This document shows positions 22,505 through 32,224 of a DNA stretch of 64,000 bases, piece after piece; position 1 is the stretch's first letter; each line of letters begins with the position of its first letter. The stretch spans positions 148,861,298-148,925,297 of the forward strand of contig NC_080542.1 in the NCBI RefSeq assembly GCF_028640845.1, given 5' to 3'. Both the position numbers and the translations under genes were made by a program. The notes under the pieces are model-generated. The model was not told where the DNA came from, ran no database searches, and saw only the letters and a list, made by a program, of their open reading frames with translations. This stretch comes from Ahaetulla prasina. Its lineage: Eukaryota; Chordata; Lepidosauria; Squamata; Colubridae.

Positions 22505-22735
22505 CTTGAAAGAGAGAAAGGGAAAGGAAAGAAGGAAGGAGGGAAGGAAGGAAGGAGACAGAGTAGGAGAGAAAAAGAGAAAAGTAGATAGAGAGAAAAT
22601 GTGAAAGAATGAATTAAAAAAAGAAATGGAGAAAGGAAAACAGACAGAAGAGAGAAAGAAAGAAAAAAGATAAGGCAGAGAGAGGGAAAGGGTGAGAGAA
22701 AAGGAAAGAGAACGAACGAAAAAGAGTGAACAGGC
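22505..22735. repeat. Purine-rich (GAAAGA)n tract
   Basis: Poly-purine low-complexity stretch adjoining the acceptor side of SCAP exon 19. Confidence 0.8.
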
Positions 22736-22993
22736 ACTATCTCTTTCAGTCTACAAGAACACCTTGGAATGCACTAATTTTGCTCAGCTCTGGGTGTTTT
22801 ACACATCTGCAATACATTTTGCAAAGCACTCGGATGACTTAAAACACAACAAATCTCGATTTAAGACCAACGAGGATTTAGGAACAGAGGAGAGGCGAAG
22901 GGTAAACACCTCCGCAGCCAGCATGCTTTTGAGAAAGATGGACTCCCAGAACCCCCAGCCAGCCTGCTTTAAGAGGGGGGCCCTTCCACTTAC

Positions 22994-23076
22994 CTTGGAA
23001 CGGAGAGTGGGGCATGGATAGGGGGGTCCTCAAAGAATAAAAATCGAGGGAGCCGTTCAGCCTGGCAGCCACAATC
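22994..23076 (-). CDS. SCAP: SCAP exon 18 (WD40)
   Basis: 83 nt, acceptor gaacag, donor gtaagt. IVAARLNGSLDFYSLRTP ... SPFQ. Both boundaries split codons and match neighbours' phases. Confidence 0.95.
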
Positions 23077-23159
23077 CTGTTCCGAGGGGAAACACCAAGA
23101 AACACAAAAGGCCTCGGTCGCACGTAAAGTTCAAACGACATTTTAATTTTTTAAAAAAA

Positions 23160-23320
23160 TCATTGATAGAAAGGAGTGGAGTTTGGGGAGGAGGAAGAGG
23201 AAGAGGGAGAAGATGGGGAGGAGGAGGAGAAGGAAGAGGAAGACGAGAATGAAGAAGAGGAGTAGGAGGAGTAAGAAGAAAAGTAAGGAGGAGGAGGAGG
23301 AGGAAGGAGCTCTCTCAGCT
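23160..23320. repeat. (GGA)n purine tract
   Basis: GGAGGAAGA-type low complexity next to a hammerhead-like unit. Confidence 0.8.
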
Positions 23321-23325
23321 CCTGG

Positions 23326-23380
23326 TTCCCTTGCAGACGTTTCATGACCCAACTAGGGAACATCATCAGTGCTGGAAGAG
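23326..23380 (-). ncRNA. Hammerhead-like motif (dispersed family), core intact
   Basis: On the minus strand: AGCA, CTGATGA (23369-23363), an about 19-nt stem II segment, GAAACGTC (23343-23336), then TGCAAGG. Stem I pairs AGCA's GCA with TGC, with further pairs outside an internal loop. Stem II is weak (CCC/GGG-type core). The ACGT palindrome after GAA makes the minimal stem III typical of retroelement hammerheads. The predicted cut follows GTC. Activity is an inference. Confidence 0.55.
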
Positions 23381-23579
23381 AGTGAGGTTATATTGCATAT
23401 AAACACTGAGCAAACCACACTCCCTTTGAGAGCACTGATGGTGTTGGGTCACAAAAAGTCTTCCAGGAAACCATCCAGCTCAGAGACCCTCCAGGACCCC
23501 CACCGTTCCTCCCTGAGCTAACAAACTTCTCTTCTCTGTATCTCTGAAACTGGCCCACCCCCATCTCCCAAATCCACAC

Positions 23580-23665
23580 CTGTCACTCAAGAAGACCAGG
23601 GAAGTGATGCCCGATGTCCCATCTTCGCTGCTGCACTGCAAGGTCCCCTCAATAGCATCCCAGAC
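23580..23665 (-). CDS. SCAP: SCAP exon 17 (WD40)
   Basis: 86 nt, acceptor ccgcag, donor gtgtgg. VWDAIEGTLQCSSEDGTSGI ... LVFLSD. Confidence 0.95.
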
Positions 23666-23754
23666 CTGCGGAAGAGAAGGAGGGGGAGTTCTCATCCCCA
23701 AATATTTGGGAGGGACTAGACAGTTTTAATTCTCGGGGTCGCTTGTCGTTGCTT

Positions 23755-24195
23755 CCAACCCGCAGACCCGACCTCGATGGTTGTAAAGTGCATTATGCCT
23801 CGTTTTACAACCCTGTTGGTCACTAAGCAAACTGCTGTAAGTCGAGGACTATTCTACAGTGAATCCTCGAATTACAACTGCAAGCAAAGGCAAAATTTCT
23901 CTGGCTAAGTGAAACATTGGCTGTTTTATGTCTTTGCTTCCCGCTGTTGTTAAGTGAATCATTGCTTTCGTTAAGTTAGTAAGCTGGTTGTTAAGTGAAT
24001 CTGGCTTCCCAGGTCGCAAAAGCAGATCACGGGACATTACAACCATCATAAATGCGAGTCGCTGGCCAACCCGCTGAATTTTGATCAGAGAGGCTGCGAC
24101 GGTCGTTAAGGCTGGAAAACAGCGCTAAGTCCTTTTATTCAAGGTGGGTATCATGTCGGTCACTAAATGAACCATCGTAAAGCGAGGATTTTCCT
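23755..24195. mobile_element. TIR DNA element copies (two abutting)
   Basis: Right end GTAAGTCGAGGACTATTCTA near 23837-23858, then a second copy from AATCCTCGAATTACAACTGC at 23861 to TCGTAAAGCGAGGATTTTCC at 24174-24194. Same family as 33236-33874. The second copy ends next to the donor of SCAP exon 16. Confidence 0.7.
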
Positions 24196-24198
24196 TAC

Positions 24199-24754
24199 CT
24201 CCAGCCTCCCGTTACTCCGGCCAGCCAGAATGAGATTCCCTTGAAGTTCTAAACTCCAGACCGAACTGTCCAAGTCGCCCTGCCAGGAAATTGGGGGCGT
24301 GGTCTTCCCCAGGACCCCAGAAGACTCATCGCCCCCCAGGCTGCTCCGTCGCGGGATGCATTCAGGATCCTCACCGAATTGGGGCCACACTCCCTTGCTC
24401 TGGGAGCCGCCCTGTTTAGTGATGGCTGAGACGCGCGAGAATGTTGTACAGTTTGGGGGACCCTCCTCGCAGACCCTTCCCACCAGGCTGCCAAAGTCAT
24501 AGCCATCCGGGCGCCCACTGACGGTGCGGAGACGGGGCCCTGGGGTCCCGCTCTTGGTTTGCTCCAAAAAGTTGGTATCAATCAGAGAAGAGAGATCGGG
24601 TTGGTCGCTGAAGAGGAGAGGCGGCGGGGGGCTTCGGGTCCGACGGAAGGGAGGGCTGCCGTCCCAAGGGTCTTCCAGCCCGATGCGGCCATCGGGGCTG
24701 TAATCCCAGCAGTCCTGGAAATCCAGGACGCTGCTGCTGTTGTCCCGGGGCAGG
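24199..24754 (-). CDS. SCAP: SCAP exon 16, largest coding exon
   Basis: 556 nt, acceptor tttcag, donor gtaagg. Residues about 833-1018: a variable acidic/Pro-rich insert between WD40 repeats (DYSPDGRIGLEDPWDGSPPF, FSDQPDLSSLIDTNF, YDFGSLVGRVCEEG), then the conserved SSVWSLELQGNLILAGRS and NGRLE. Most of the divergence from human SCAP lies here. Confidence 0.95.
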
Positions 24755-24829
24755 CTGAAAAGAAGCAGAATGACAGAGTGGGAAGGAGCTTTAGAGGGCA
24801 TCTAATCCGACCCCCATGCTCAAGTAGCA

Positions 24830-25130
24830 GACCGTTCCAGAATCATAGAATAACGGAGGGGACCTTGGAGGCCTACTCCAGCCCTGTTTTAGCAGGAAAC
24901 CCTTACAGAATAACGTGAGTTGGAAGAGACCTCGAAGGTCTTCTAGTCCAGCCCTCTGCTCAAACAGGAGACCCTTACAGAATCATAGAAGGAAGGAACC
25001 TTGGAGGCCATCTAGTCTGACACACACACACCCCCGCTGAAGCAGGAGACCCTTGGCCATTCCAGACAAATGCTTCTCCAATCTTTTATTAAAAACCTCC
25101 AATGTTGGAGCATCCAGAACCCACAAAGTC
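24830..25130 (-). mobile_element. CR1 LINE 3' ends in tandem
   Basis: Three successive short copies of the AGAATCATAGAA / CTTGGAGG / CATCTAGTC CR1 3' segment, antisense to +, before exon 16. Confidence 0.65.
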
Positions 25131-25249
25131 GGACAAACAGACAGGATGAATCAAGGAACGAAACCACAGGGCCACGGCCATCCTTTCAAACTGGGCCCAC
25201 TTGCACATCACTCCATACGACATTATCCGTGAGCTATTCTACTAGCATG

Positions 25250-25650
25250 CTTGCCATAGACAGGGACTACCAGTCCTTGATTTAAGACCCCAATCGAGCA
25301 AAAAAAAATTTTTGTGGCTAAGTGGACAGGTAAGTGAATTTTGTCCCATTTTACGAATCTGTTAAGGGAAACGCTGTGGTGGTGAACGTTACTAAGCGAA
25401 TCTGGCTTTTGTACATCCGGAGGGTGCAAGTGGGGGCACTTTTTGTCGGAAGGTCGCAAAAGGGGATTGTGGGACCCCCGGATACTGCGAACGTCGTAAA
25501 TATGAGCTAGTCGCCAAGCATCTGAAATTTGTTCACATGATCGTGGGGACGATGATGTAAAAGTCGTATGTGTGAAAAATGACCATAAGTCATTTTTTTC
25601 AATGCTGTTGTCGCTAAATTAAGCGTTGTACGTCAAGGACTACCTGAAAT
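25250..25650. mobile_element. TIR DNA element
   Basis: Full-length copy of the family: left ATAGACAGGGACTACCAGTCCTTGATTTAAG, right TGTACGTCAAGGACTACCTG near 25628-25648. Confidence 0.65.
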
Positions 25651-25689
25651 ATGGAGAAAGACCTCAAGGGAAAGTTTGTCAAATGAACT

Positions 25690-26110
25690 TCGTCACTCTC
25701 TGTACGTCAAGTGATGGCGAACCTATGACACGCACATCAAAGCTGACACGTGACATTTGGGCGACACGTCAACGTACAGAAGGACCCGAAATAAACGATT
25801 CTCCAAGGCCCGCTCTGTTCTGGTGCGATTTTCATAAGTTGCACAAAAAGTGCTCTCATTTGCACCCTCCGGAAGAGGTACAAAAGGACCGTGCTCTTGC
25901 ACCACCTCCGGAGCCTCTGAAACTTGTGCAAGAACCGTGTGGGTTGCCGCCAGTTTTCCAGAGGCCATCGAAGCCGCCAAAGAGCATTTTCCAAAGTTGT
26001 TTCACAAATGAGGGTCTTGCACGAACCGCCGTAGTTTCGGATCAACCGAAAGACAACCACGCCTGAAGATATGCGCCGTACGGCAGATCGTGGGAAATGG
26101 CACAATGCAC
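25690..26110. other. Unassigned intronic sequence, hAT-like start
   Basis: Begins AGTGATGGCGAACCTATGACACG, a hAT-like terminus, then 300 bp of sequence I do not recognise. No coding evidence. Confidence 0.35.
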
Positions 26111-26205
26111 ACCCCTTTGAGGGGAAACATTGGTGGTAGGGCTGAAGTTGAGGGGAACAACCAGGCTGGGAATCGGAAATCAGCTGCCGCCATAGCAGGA
26201 CTCAC

Positions 26206-26321
26206 CCTTGCTTAGGAATGACCGTCAGGCAGTCGCCCGTCTGTGCATCCCACACCCGGATCTGGCCCACCAGACAACAACTGACCAGCAGCATCCCATC
26301 GCTAGCCAAGCATTCAATGTC
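26206..26321 (-). CDS. SCAP: SCAP exon 15 (first WD40)
   Basis: 116 nt, acceptor ttgcag, donor gtgagt. [38 protein letters not shown]. Start of the cytosolic WD40 propeller that holds SREBP. Confidence 0.96.
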
Positions 26322-26584
26322 CTGCAAAAGAGGTCAAGAAATCAGCAAAAGGTGGTTGCATTCTGGCCAGAGGCACCGAGGCGCTCCTGGGTTGAAAGAC
26401 TTTGCCATGGAAGTCACCGTCACTGGCAGGGCTCCTTTCATGTCCTCAGCAGGAGCTGGAGCTAAGGACAGGAACTCAACCGCAGTCATTAAACGTGAAA
26501 AAGAATTGCAAGTCCTTTTTTTCAGTATTGTTAACTTCAAACGGTCACTAAATGAACTGTTGTAAGTCACGGATTGCCTGTATT

Positions 26585-27125
26585 AACTTGCCTTTTTATT
26601 TTATTGTTTTTATTTTAGTTCAGTTATTTAGTTCTATTTTTCTATTCATTTTACTATTTTATTTTTATTCCATTTGATATTTGATATTACTTTATTCTTC
26701 TATTTTATTTTTATTTTGTTATTCTATTTTATTTTATTTTAATTATATTGCATTTTGTTTTATTCTATTTTATTTTATATTATTTTATTGTTTCATTTTT
26801 GTTTTATTCAGTTTATTTTATATATTATTCTATTTTCATTATATTTTATTCTATTTTATTCAAATTTATTCTATTTTATACTTTACATTATTTTATTTTA
26901 TATTATTTCACTGTTTGTTCTATTTTTTAATTATATTATTTTATTCTATTTTATTTTTATTTTTATTTATTTTATTTTATATTATTTTATTCTTCTATTC
27001 TGTTTTATTTTAATTTTATTATTTTTCTTCTATTTTATTCAAATTTATTCTTTTATTTTATATTTTATTTTATTCATATTTTGTTATTTTATTTATTTTA
27101 TGATTTATTTTATGCTTCTTATTTG
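26585..27125. repeat. (TTTTA)n array
   Basis: About 540 bp of imperfect ATTTT/ATTTTATATT repeats directly after a TIR-element fragment (about 26505-26580, ending AGTCACGGATTGCCTGTA). Long ORFs rich in Phe/Tyr/Ile/Leu are artefacts. Confidence 0.9.
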
Positions 27126-27329
27126 TAACCTAGGTCTGTGACCGTAATAAAATCACTACTACTACTTCTATGAGTGCCTCCAGCTGCTTGCACCTGATAT
27201 GCCCCAAAGTTGTTTCTTTTTCCCCCTTGCTTCTTTTCACCCCCCACCCAGTCAGCCCCTCCCCAGTCCTGTATTACAATCTTCAAGCTTGATAGACCTA
27301 CCAAAGAATCTTCAGGGAATATCCCAAAT

Positions 27330-27480
27330 GTGCTTTTTCAAAAGGCAACTGATTTTCCTTGAAGAGGTTTCCCTTCTCATCTGAGAAGCTTCTTCAGTTC
27401 TGAGTGAAAAACTGAACTGTTAATCAGAACAGAGGAAGCTTCTCTGGATGAGAAACGAAGCCTCTTCAAGAAAAAATCCA
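27330..27480. repeat. Palindromic repeat with hammerhead-like core
   Basis: Minus strand: CTGAAGA (27397-27391), hairpin CTTCTC/GAGAAG, then GAAACCTC (27371-27364) and TTCAAGG. A diverged copy of the same unit follows on + (about 27424-27465, GAAGCTTCTCTGGATGAGAA), so the two halves are inverted. Stem I GAA/TTC pairs. Box sequences fit CTGANGA and GAAA. Confidence 0.5.
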
Positions 27481-27644
27481 AGAAAGTTTAAGTTGGCTCT
27501 TGAAAAACCACCTCTATGACAACCATGACCTGGATGATTGAGAAGCTCCACAGAACTTTAGGAGGTGCCACAGGGGACAGAGCTGTCCTGGCCAAGAGGG
27601 GCGAAGACACCCCTTCAGTTCCACACGTCCAATGAAACCCTCAC

Positions 27645-27846
27645 CATGAGGTGGCCTCGGAGAACCAGGGGGATGATCTCCGTCTCGGGAGGCGAGTATC
27701 CGTAGTCGTCACAGGGGAGGTCCCCTCTTCGTCGCCGACTGTGGGAAAGACCGTTTTGTCCGTAATTTTTGGGGCACAAGACTTTGTAGAGGCAAAAGAG
27801 GAGGAGAACCAAAAGCATGCCGGATGCCAGGCCGAGGGCGGCCACC
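27645..27846 (-). CDS. SCAP: SCAP exon 14: last TM helix and cytosolic linker
   Basis: 202 nt, acceptor ttccag, donor gtgagg. [21 protein letters not shown] is the final membrane helix. [20 protein letters not shown] and VLRGHLM then lead into the WD40 domain. Confidence 0.96.
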
Positions 27847-27959
27847 CTGGAAGGAGAGAAGGAGAAGACATGAAGAGACATGAAGCCTACTCCTCCGTAT
27901 TCCAAAGAACGTAGTAGGAACCCAAAGACATTTCAGGTAAGAAGAAAGTAGCCCAGATG

Positions 27960-28150
27960 CAAGTAGTCCTCAACTTAAACAGTTCATTTAGTGACTAAAG
28001 TTACAACAGCAGTGAAAAAAGCAACTTACATCCGTTTTTCACGCTTATACGCCTGTCACAACATCCCTACAGTTACATGATCAAAATCCGGACACTCGTC
28101 AACCAGCTCACACTTATGACGGTTGTAGTGTCCTAGAGGTCACGCGATCC
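27960..28150. mobile_element. TIR DNA element fragment
   Basis: Left terminus AAGTAGTCCTCAACTTAAACAG and body ACGGTTGTAGTGTCCTAGAGGTCACGCGATCC. Family as at 33236-33874. Confidence 0.65.
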
Positions 28151-28343
28151 CCATCTCCTATATCCAGGAGATGCCAGAACAACATGGAACTTGTTGAGGT
28201 GGCCGTCAGATTCCAACCACGGAGGAGCATTTGGAGTCCTGTAGGCTGCGTTTGACGGAAGCTCAAGACACCACGATTGGTGTCGTTATGGACTAACTGG
28301 GACACTGCCCCATCGCTGACCAACCCAGGACTATCTCACTCAC

Positions 28344-28538
28344 TTATAGAGGGTGACATCTTGCGGGCTGTGTCCTTTGAGCTTCTCTTCTAGCAGCCGT
28401 TCCACCTGCTCTTCTTTCACAACACCCAGCGAGGTTGAGGAATGGTACCGGTTGGCTTCGTGGGGATGACGTGCCTCTAAGGCCTCTTGTGGGTCCAGAT
28501 ATAGGGTGACAGGGATGACTGGAAGGATGCTAATGTAC
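28344..28538 (-). CDS. SCAP: SCAP exon 13 (lumenal loop)
   Basis: 195 nt, acceptor ctctag, donor gtgagt. YISILPVIPVTLYLDPQEAL ... SPQDVTLY. Upstream intron sequence is open in this same frame for a further 560 nt through a minisatellite. Confidence 0.95.
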
Positions 28539-28557
28539 CTAGAGAAAGAGAAGAACT

Positions 28558-29090
28558 GATTGGAGAAGGAGATGTCCAAGGGAATTCTAGGAGGTAGATG
28601 CTGGGAACTCAACCTCTCCAAGAGGATTCTAGGAAGCAGACTGTGGGAACTCAACCCCTCCAAGAGAATCCCAGAAGACACATCGTGGGAACTCAACCTC
28701 TCCAAGAGGATTCTGGGAAGCAGATTGTGGGAACTCAACCCCTCCAAGAGAATTCCAGAAGACACATCGTGGGAACTCAACCTCTCCAAGAGGATTCTGG
28801 GAAGCAGATTGTGGGAACTCAACCCCTCCAAGAGAATCCCAGAAGACACATCGTGGGAACTCAACCTCTCCAAGAGGATTCTGGGAAGCAGATTGTGGGA
28901 ACTCAACCCCTCCAAGAGAATTCCAGAAGACACATCGTGGGAACTCAACCTCTCAAAGAGGATTCTGGGAAGCAGATTGCGGGAACTCAATCCCTCTAAG
29001 AGAATTCCACAAGGCAGATCGCAGGAACTCAAGCCTTCCAAGGGAATTCTGGGAGGCAGATCGTGGGAACTCAACACCCCAAAGATCGTC
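28558..29090. repeat. 42-bp minisatellite with 84-bp higher order
   Basis: About twelve 42-bp units around GGGAACTCAACCTCTCCAAG. From about 28646 units alternate between two types (GATTCTGGGAAGCAGATTG and CCAGAAGACACATCG), giving an 84-bp higher-order repeat. Because 42 is a multiple of 3, long frames stay open on both strands (14-residue periods). Confidence 0.9.
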
Positions 29091-29474
29091 GTCTTCAATC
29101 AGAGCTCTTCGCCCGTCCAATACAGCCACCGAACAGCAGCGGTCCAGAATTCAGAATGTAACACATCCAAGACCTGGGAGTTCTTGGCAAGCTCAAGATC
29201 CAAAACATGGCATTAATTACTTGAAAATGGCAGCCCTTTTGGTGGCTTGGGGCCTGCATGGATTTCTTCCCATTTCCTGAGATTTAGAAGAGGGTTGGTC
29301 CACCCTGGGAATTTTGAGAAGTACGGACTTCAACTCCCAGATTCTCAGGCAAGTCAGGTTGCCAGAAATCATTACAATCATAGAGTAAAAGCTAAGGAAG
29401 GGACCAACAAGAACAGTTCCCACCAACAGTCAGGGCAAGCAATTATTATATAAGCACAGAGCAAACCCCACACC

Positions 29475-29524
29475 TTCTAGCACTGATGATGCTACCTAGT
29501 TGGGTCATGAAATGTATGCAAGAA
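29475..29524 (+). ncRNA. Hammerhead-like motif, best-paired stem I
   Basis: TTCTAGCA, CTGATGA (29483-29489), spacer, GAAATGTA (29509-29516), TGCAAGAA. Stem I pairs 7 of 8 positions (TTCTAGCA with TGCAAGAA, one A-A mismatch). Stem II is partial: ACC pairs GGT with extra wobble. The cut site would be GTA. Ribozyme activity is inferred from the pattern only. Confidence 0.5.
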
Positions 29525-29652
29525 AACAACCAAGCTCTGAGAGCAACAAAGACCCTACAATTCTCCCTCTTTCTTCCTTCCTTCCTTCCTTCTTTTCTCT
29601 TTTCCCTTTCCTCTTCCCCTCCTCCTCCTCCTTCCTTCCTACTTCTCCTCCT

Positions 29653-29702
29653 TCTCGCACTGATGATGCTACCTAGTTGGGCCATGAAACATCTGCAAGA
29701 AA
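29653..29702 (+). ncRNA. Hammerhead-like motif, second unit
   Basis: TTCTCGCA, CTGATGA (29660-29666), GAAACATC (29686-29693), TGCAAGAA. Stem I again pairs 7 of 8. The C-A change in the minimal stem III would weaken it. Confidence 0.45.
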
Positions 29703-29915
29703 AGCACCCAGCCCAGAGAACCTCAAGAACCCCACAGTCCTCCTTCTCCCTTCCTTCCTTCCTTCCTTCCTTCCTTCCTTCCTTCCTTCCTTCCTTCCTT
29801 CCTTCCTTCCTTCCCTCCCTCCCTCCCTCCCTGATGATGCTACCTAGCTGGCTCATGAAATGTCCTCAAGAAAACCATACCCAGCTCAGAGAGCACTAAG
29901 AACCTCACAACTCAC

Positions 29916-30337
29916 CGTTTGGCCAGAGTGATGTTGTAGTAGCTGAAGAGTGACGGCCAGTGGCGAAAGGACAGCTTCCTCCAGAGTTCTTCGTCCTCCG
30001 CGCCCCAACGCACTTCGGCCTTGGAGCCCACATCCGGATGCCCCCGGCTCCTGGAGTTCAGCGGCTCCTCAGCGCGGTGCTGCACCTCTTGATGGCGCGA
30101 GGACTCTGACGTCTGGTTCTCCGAGACCTGCGGTGGTGGGGGCTGCACGGGATCGGCAGAGAAGACCGAGAGGGACAACTTGGCATCCCTTGTTGGAAGG
30201 ACGTCCCCGGGGACAGGCAGAACCGGCAGCCCTGCTTCGCCCAGGGGGCTCTGCTCCGTCACATGGGAAGCCAGGTAGAGGCGGACACCCGCCGGATCGG
30301 TATAAACCAAGATGCCAATCCAGACCACCGTCCCAGT
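29916..30337 (-). CDS. SCAP: SCAP exon 12 (TM7 and large lumenal loop)
   Basis: 422 nt, acceptor ccacag, donor gtgagt. [17 protein letters not shown], then a variable Pro-rich lumenal segment with sequon NQT at 595. Conserved [20 protein letters not shown] and sequon NIT at 656 follow. This is lumenal loop 7, which contacts loop 1 in the closed form. Confidence 0.96.
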
Positions 30338-30459
30338 CTGTGGGGAAGACAAGTTTATATAGCAATCCCTTAATGTGAGGTTTATCCCCTCACCTGCTTC
30401 TAGAGGGGACTTCAACTGCCAGAATTTCCCAGCCAGCACATCTTAAAGGTTCTTTCCTC

Positions 30460-30640
30460 GGGGATGAACTACATCAGGGACGTTGGAGGTCTTCTAGTCC
30501 AACCCCTGTTCAAGCAGGAGACCCTTATAGAATCATAGAATCTCAGAACTGGAAGGGACCTTGGAGGTCATACAGTCTAACCCCTGCTCAAGCAGCAGGT
30601 CCTAGAGACCGTTTCAGACACCAGGTGCTCCGATCTCTCC
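30460..30640 (-). mobile_element. CR1 LINE 3' end
   Basis: Antisense CR1 phrases: AGAATCATAGAATCTCAGAAC, GGAAGGGACCTTGGAGGTCA, CCCTGCTCAAGCAGCAGGTC. Confidence 0.75.
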
Positions 30641-30901
30641 TTCAAACGGTCCGAAGTCCAAGTCTACCTGCACCCCGAGGGACGTCCCCCATTAACCTCA
30701 ACCAGCCGCAAAGTGATCCGTCGTTAGGTCGAGCAGTATCCATACCCCAGCCTGTCTTCCCTTCTCCTTCCATTTCCATACCGTCACACCACGTTTTCTT
30801 AGCTCTGCTGCTGAAAACCACCTGCTGAACAACCAGCCCCTTGTGCAAAGCCCCCCACCCTCCTGTCCTTGTGTGTGAACCGCCGTAGCCCCGAGTCTTA
30901 C

Positions 30902-31120
30902 CATGATGATCCTTTGGGCCAATCGTGTCCGGGCGAAGAAATAGACCACCCTCAGCCGCTTAGGAAGACGGAGGTTACGGAGAGAGGAGGTCTGGAGGTT
31001 GATGGTATGCATGGTAGCTGGGCGCATGGCTGGCTGGCGCTCGTAGCGTGGGCCGCGGGCACCAGGTTTGGGGGGCGGGAGGCAGGCTTCGGCAGGGGGA
31101 CGCTTGTTGAGATCGGCCAG
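30902..31120 (-). CDS. SCAP: SCAP exon 11 (LADL half of MELADL)
   Basis: 73 codons, acceptor ttgtcag, donor gtaaga. [20 protein letters not shown], then [20 protein letters not shown]. The COPII-binding MELADL signal (447-452) is split between this exon and exon 10. Confidence 0.96.
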
Positions 31121-31159
31121 CTGACAAAGGAAGAGAACGAAAACCCACCGGCAGGTCAG

Positions 31160-32070
31160 AATTCAGAAGTCTCTCCCCTCAGGGAGGAACTACACCAGTT
31201 GGAAGGGACCCTTGGAGGTCAAACAGTCCAGCCTGCAGCTCAAGCAGGAGATGCTTACAGAATCATAGAAGGACAGAGGTGGAGAGGACCTTGGAGGTCA
31301 TCTAGTCCAGCCCTCTGCTCAAGCAGGAGGCCCTCACAGAATAAGAGAGTTGGAAGGGACCTTGGAGGTCTTCTACTCAAGCAGGAGACCGTACACCATT
31401 TTCAGACAAATGGCTGTCCAGTCTCTTCTTAAAAGCCTCCAGCGATGGAGGTTCCCACAACCTCTGGTGGCAAGCTGTTCCACTGGTTAACTGTCCTCCC
31501 TGTTAAGAAACATCTCCTTAATTTTAGGTTGGACCATAATAAATGTCCCTCCATTGCTTCTTGTCCTGCCTTCAGGTCCTTTGGGAGAACAGGCGGACCC
31601 CCGCCTCTTCTTTGGGGCAGCCCCACAAATATTGGAAGATGCTATCATGTCATCGTCCCCCCAGTCCTTCTCTTTGTTAGAGTAGCTGTACCCAAATCCT
31701 GTTCTTCGTATGTTTTAGCCTCCAGCCTCCTCATACTCTTCGTTCCTCTTCTCCCCACTTTTTCCAGAGTTTCCGCATCTTTTTTTTATATCGTGGCAAC
31801 CAAAACTAGATATTATATTCCAAGGGTGGCCTTATATGAAAGTGGTATTAACCCTTCCCGTGACCTTGATCCGATCCCTCTGTTAATGCAGCTGAGGATC
31901 GTGTTGGCCTTTTCGGCTGCTGCAGCACACACCTGCCTCGGGTTAGCAAGTCATCGTCCACTAGGATTCCAAGATTTTTCTCCCAGATATTGAGATCGCC
32001 CCATTCGGACATAATATCACTCAGATATGCCCTCTTGAGCCCCCAAGAGATCTCCAAATACATGGATAAG
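31160..32070 (-). mobile_element. CR1 LINE, about 0.9 kb 3' part
   Basis: Antisense to +. The minus strand encodes the RT tail (NQWNSLPPEVVGTSIAGGF, about 31440-31500), with a preceding duplicate of the AGAATCATAGAA 3' end. Upstream parts (to about 32060) include decayed RT-linker sequence. Ends abut SCAP exon 10. Confidence 0.75.
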
Positions 32071-32092
32071 GCTTTCCGGTTCGGGGTTTTAC

Positions 32093-32191
32093 CTCCATCC
32101 GACGGATATCGATGGAGAGCACGGTGGTGAAGAAGAACATCTGGAGGAAGAAGTCGGAGACTAGGCCGACCACAGCGAAAAGGCAAAACTC
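32093..32191 (-). CDS. SCAP: SCAP exon 10 (SSD, D428 and D443)
   Basis: 33 codons, acceptor ttccag, donor gtaaaa. [20 protein letters not shown] ... SIDIRRME. In the joined protein D428 and D443 fall at exactly the human numbers; both are residues whose mutation alters Insig/sterol response. Confidence 0.97.
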
Positions 32192-32224
32192 CTGGAAAGG
32201 AAGAGAGAGAGGACGGGACGTGGA

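Larger units (their letters stand above)
29465..29890 (+). repeat. Three hammerhead-like units with CCTT arrays
   Basis: Units start near 29475, 29650 and 29831, each with CTGATGA, a spacer and GAAA(C/T)-T(A/C), then TGCAAGAAAA or CTCAAGAAAA. They are separated by (CTTC)n/(CCTT)n runs, the longest at 29740-29830. They lie in the intron between SCAP exons 12 and 13. Confidence 0.75.

Noticed and set aside
26681..27141. Phe/Tyr/Ile-rich ORFs of up to 128 codons
   Set aside because: Produced by the (TTTTA)n array; no start context or domain.
28560..29216. 218-codon repeat ORF on the plus strand
   Set aside because: Frame is held open by a 42-bp tandem repeat; no promoter, and it is antisense to SCAP. 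Only the minus-strand frame touches an exon, and that is reported as a hypothesis.
29740..29830. Regular short repeats resembling an array
   Set aside because: Simple CCTT microsatellite; no spacers, so not CRISPR-like.
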